From Talinum fruticosum (lineage: Eukaryota; Streptophyta; Magnoliopsida; Caryophyllales; Talinaceae): 64,000 bases of DNA. Made by a program: the position numbers and the translations under genes. Below, piece after piece: positions 60,789-64,000 of this stretch. The stretch is from positions 3,596,001 through 3,660,000 of the forward strand of contig JAITYX010000032.1 of the NCBI GenBank assembly GCA_021018815.1. Reading direction: 5' to 3'. How positions within the stretch are numbered: position 1 is the first letter of the stretch; each line of letters starts with the position of its first letter. The notes under the pieces are model-generated. The model did not search any database and had not been told where the DNA came from. It saw only the letters and a program-made list of their open reading frames with translations.

Positions 60789-62429
60789 GGCGAATAATAA
60801 ATTTAGAAAGGAGATAAAATATTAAGTATCCCTTTTACCTTTTCCTAGAAAAAAAGTTATATAATTTGAATATAAAACAACGACAAGATAAAATATGAAC
60901 TTGCGTATTTAAATCATCCACATTGTTAAATACCGTTGTGAATACGAAATCATCACGTTCTTTAAAAGTTTTTCATCTCTTTCCTTGCAAGATTTAGAGC
61001 ATTTACGTAACCAAACGGTGTTTGATTCACATTTATATGGTGCATTTATTTTTTGAAGATTAATGCTCATAATTTTTTACTTTTGTGTAAGAAAACAATC
61101 ATCAAGCTAAAGTCATGGCACCTCTCGCGCAATCAAAGGAATTATTTCAATGCCTATAAAATACAATGTCACGCACGAGTCACCCACTTTCATGCGTAAT
61201 TAACAAAGTCATTAACATTATTAATTAAAATTTTATTTACATTTATTGCAATTATATACTCCTATGTAAACCAATTATGATGTGGATCAGATAAGGATTG
61301 CTTGTATTTTTATTAAATATTTATGATTTATACACTCAATTATGGTACATCATATCACATGACATTATTCACCAAATTATGCCGGAAAATTATTTTTGGT
61401 AAAAAAAAAAACAAACACAGAAATAAGAGGAAAAGAAATTTAATTAAAAAAAGATGTGAATTTATGTCTGATTGATGAATACCAAGGGATTTGATTCTGG
61501 CAATGAATTATTTTCGAAGTTTGAAAAACAAGATGCTGAAGGCCATGTTTGGTTGGTTTTTTAGTTGGGATTCCCAATTTCAAAAAAATAAAAAAGAAAA
61601 AAATCTGTGCTAATTAGATTAGCCCATGCGGGTATTTCAGAATTTGCCTGCTGCTATTTGATTAATTTAATGATATTGATTACCAATCACATTTCATGCT
61701 TAAGCACTTGTGAAAGCCTGACGCGTTTGAAAAGCGCGTGTTTATTTATAGCATGGGGTGGGCCCAAATGTTTATCTTTTGGCAAATTTTAAAAAACGAT
61801 GTCGTGGATGGATGTTGCAAATTCAACAAAAGTTCTCATAGAGAGTATATATATATATAATTGTATACCAAACTTAATAAATCACAAACCGATCTAAAAA
61901 TATGCAAGCAAGCTTGAGCTTCTTCCAAACTTGGGCCCTAGAAACCTTGACCTTATGCTAACACCCTCTAGGATAACCTTTTCATTTCAATCACAAGACA
62001 CCACACCTAACTATGGTCCCATCTCACCCAATTTAATTCCACATCGAGAAATATAAGGGAAACATAACATGGTTTATAAAGTGGTATAGCAGGCCAACCT
62101 ATTACAATAACAATTGCTTTCTATTTTCAAATTTAGGTGAGGAATAAAACGGATTGTAAAAAGTTATTTTTTGAGTTCAAATATCAACAACTTAGATTAT
62201 TTGTTGATAGACCGACCAACTACTTGACCCTTTGAAAATTACATATGATATATGATTGAACCTATGTGAGAAAAATGGTGTCCTAAAACACATTATCATC
62301 AACCCAATGACAAAATTTACTTTTCTCCCACACTCTTAATTGCCATCACTACACACTTGAATAAAAGCATATGTGTCTAACTTTTTGAACGAAGCATAAA
62401 GTGGATATCAAATCCTTTTTTTTAATTAT

Positions 62430-62590
62430 TGTTATAAGGAGTTATAAGGTTATAAATTGTAAAATTATAAGAAGTTGTAAAGAATTGTAAGAAAATTTAA
62501 GTTCAGTTGTAAAAGTTGTAAAAGTTGAAAAAAGTTATAAGAAATTATAAAGAGTTATAAGAATGTAAGTTAAAGTTAAAAAACAAAACT
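62430..62590. repeat. GTTATAAG/GTTGTAAG low-complexity stretch
   Basis: At least ten irregular copies of AGTTATAAGAA-like words, purine-rich on the + strand. No coding potential. Confidence 0.7.
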
Positions 62591-63119
62591 CAATTGCAAA
62601 TCGAAATTCTTGTGGACTGTCGGTAAAACTACCACTCAAAATCGCCAAATGAAAAAGTTTCATCCATGGAAGAATATTGCATCCCGAATAATGTTCTAAC
62701 CCTTATTTCTTTCACAAATACACACATCCAAAACATTATTACTTCTACTGTGTAAATATATAATAAATTGGTAAGTTATGCTCAGTATAAGCTCTCCTTT
62801 TGAAATCAATTACCAAATTATCCTATCAATACCAGTTAATTTCTTTGACACAAATAATTAATGAGATTATATTTTCATTAAAATAAGTGTTGCGAGTCAA
62901 ACATTCAAATTACACGTCTAGTCTCTTGAGATAATTAGGGGGCCCAAGGATTAGATGGGCCATATTACCAACAATCCAAATAAAAACAAAATAAGAGGTG
63001 TACTGGTGTAGGGTGGGATAACTGCGTGTGGGGTTAGCGCGCGTGGTTCAAGCATTGCCGTTGGGCGCATTACCGACCACCAAAACGCCAGTGCTGGTTT
63101 TAGCCTTTAGCGCCAGCCC

Positions 63120-63962
63120 CATTATTCTCTCCCTCCCTCTCCCTCTCCCTCTCTCTCTCCACCTTCTCTCTCTCTCTCTCTCTCGATTTCTGATTGCAAT
63201 CTAAAGCTTTACATAAAGGACCCGTCTTTATTGTTCAAATTGGGTTCATTATAGAGCTTCTGGCTCTTATGATTCAGATTTTATATCCAAAAGTTTGTTG
63301 CTTACATGTGCCATTCATTTTTCATTGTCTTCTTCCTTTTCTTCAATCCTCCATTCATCACATAAATACCAGCTAAAAAGCCGCATAACTCTCTCTCTCT
63401 CTCTCTCTCTCTAGAGTACCTAGAAGACAACCCCATTAAGAAAAGAGTTGGTGCTGATAATCTAAAAGTTTTAGGGGCTTCTTTTTATCAACTCGACCTA
63501 AATTAATGGGTTATTTGCCACCAAATTGAGGGAGGCAAAAGTCGTTGTTTCCTTAGTTTTCAGGTAACTCTCTTTCCCGCATCCCCTCCTTTATAATCTA
63601 ATGGGTAATTCGATCTTTCTTCTTGTAACCCACCTAAGAATATATTAAACCCAGAAATCTATTACTGGGTTTGGTCACTCTTTATGATCTGTATATGGTA
63701 GTTGGAGACTCCCCCTCTTATGTCTGTCCGATTGGAGTCATACTGCGTGCAGCAACTAAAATCCACCAAAAGGCTGAATAATTTTTACTATTTTGTTCAG
63801 CAGGTGATTGATTGAAGCATGAGGGTTCAAGGGGAACTATGCCCATAAATGGAATTTGGGGCCCAAATCCTGAATTCATGTTTGATGATTTTGGGGTAGA
63901 TTTTTGATAACTTTGTGAAAAGAATTGTTAATTTAGGAGGGTTGAGTGCAAATTTGATCGAA
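63120..63962 (+). other. Promoter and long 5' leader of a gene leaving the window
   Basis: CT microsatellites (about 63125-63185 and 63389-63411) mark a pyrimidine-rich leader. A donor TTCAG|GTAACT at 63564 and an acceptor TTCAGCAG at 63803 bound a likely leader intron of 240 bases. Two short upstream open frames follow the acceptor: 63819-63848 (nine codons, then stop) and 63849-63899 (sixteen codons, then stop). Confidence 0.5.
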
Positions 63963-64000
63963 ATGGAGATAGACAATGCATCCCAAGAGAGACCAGTAGA
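63963..64000 (+). CDS. Start of an unidentified gene, 3'-partial
   Basis: After a leader with splice signals and two upstream open frames, an ATG opens a frame MEIDNASQERPV that runs to the window edge. Twelve codons are too few to name a family, and I do not recognise it. The CT-rich leader and the intron upstream support a real transcript. A start further downstream, outside the window, is possible. Confidence 0.35.
   Translation, partial: MEIDNASQERPV

Larger units (their letters stand above)
56470..63119. other. Long intergenic region downstream of NUDT9
   Basis: AT-rich, no supported gene over about 6.6 kb. It holds a TA microsatellite, two related MITEs and a GTTATAAG-rich low-complexity stretch, listed separately. 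Short open frames show no domain. Confidence 0.5.

Overview
This is plant nuclear DNA, almost certainly from a eudicot. It is AT-rich with long gene-poor stretches, U2-type introns, nuclear tRNA genes, a decayed Ty1/copia retroelement and MITEs. Its genes are closest, from memory, to Arabidopsis PPR, dirigent, NaKR-like, CWF19-like, KCS12, NMD3 and NUDT9 proteins. I cannot name the species.

Layout. 1-10.2 kb holds a PPR gene cut by the window edge, an ESB1-type dirigent gene, and on the minus strand a three-exon NaKR-like heavy-metal-associated (HMA) protein. 10.2-28.2 kb is accessory DNA: AT microsatellites, a tandem SINE-like repeat, a Stowaway-type MITE, a direct repeat carrying a tRNA-Arg/tRNA-Ala pair twice, a broken copia element between the two copies, a 0.5-kb purine-strand block, and an LTR-like stretch ending in GGGTGTTACA. 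28.3-36.5 kb is a ten-coding-exon CWF19-like splicing factor. 39.3-40.7 kb is an intronless KCS12-type fatty-acid elongase. 48.3-50.9 kb is NMD3 with a leader intron. 51.7-56.5 kb is a nine-exon NUDT9-type Nudix hydrolase. 56.5-63.1 kb is intergenic with two copies of one MITE family. 63.1-64 kb is the leader and first codons of a further gene that leaves the window.

The genes are mostly unrelated housekeeping or specialised genes, not a pathway. Dirigent (Casparian-strip lignin) and KCS12 (very-long-chain acyl chains) both touch extracellular barrier chemistry. Their neighbourhood (PPR, dirigent, NaKR-like, KCS) recalls the duplicated Arabidopsis blocks At1g07720-At1g07740 and At2g28630-At2g28670, so ancient synteny explains the grouping better than function does.

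The most consequential observation is technical. Four of the seven identifiable genes (PPR, NaKR-like, KCS12, NUDT9) each carry one single-base deficit in or beside a short homopolymer, and one added base would restore the family frame in each. This looks like residual assembly error rather than four independent pseudogenes. I found no convincing undescribed multi-gene system, no CRISPR array and no bacterial or viral insertion other than the retroelement.
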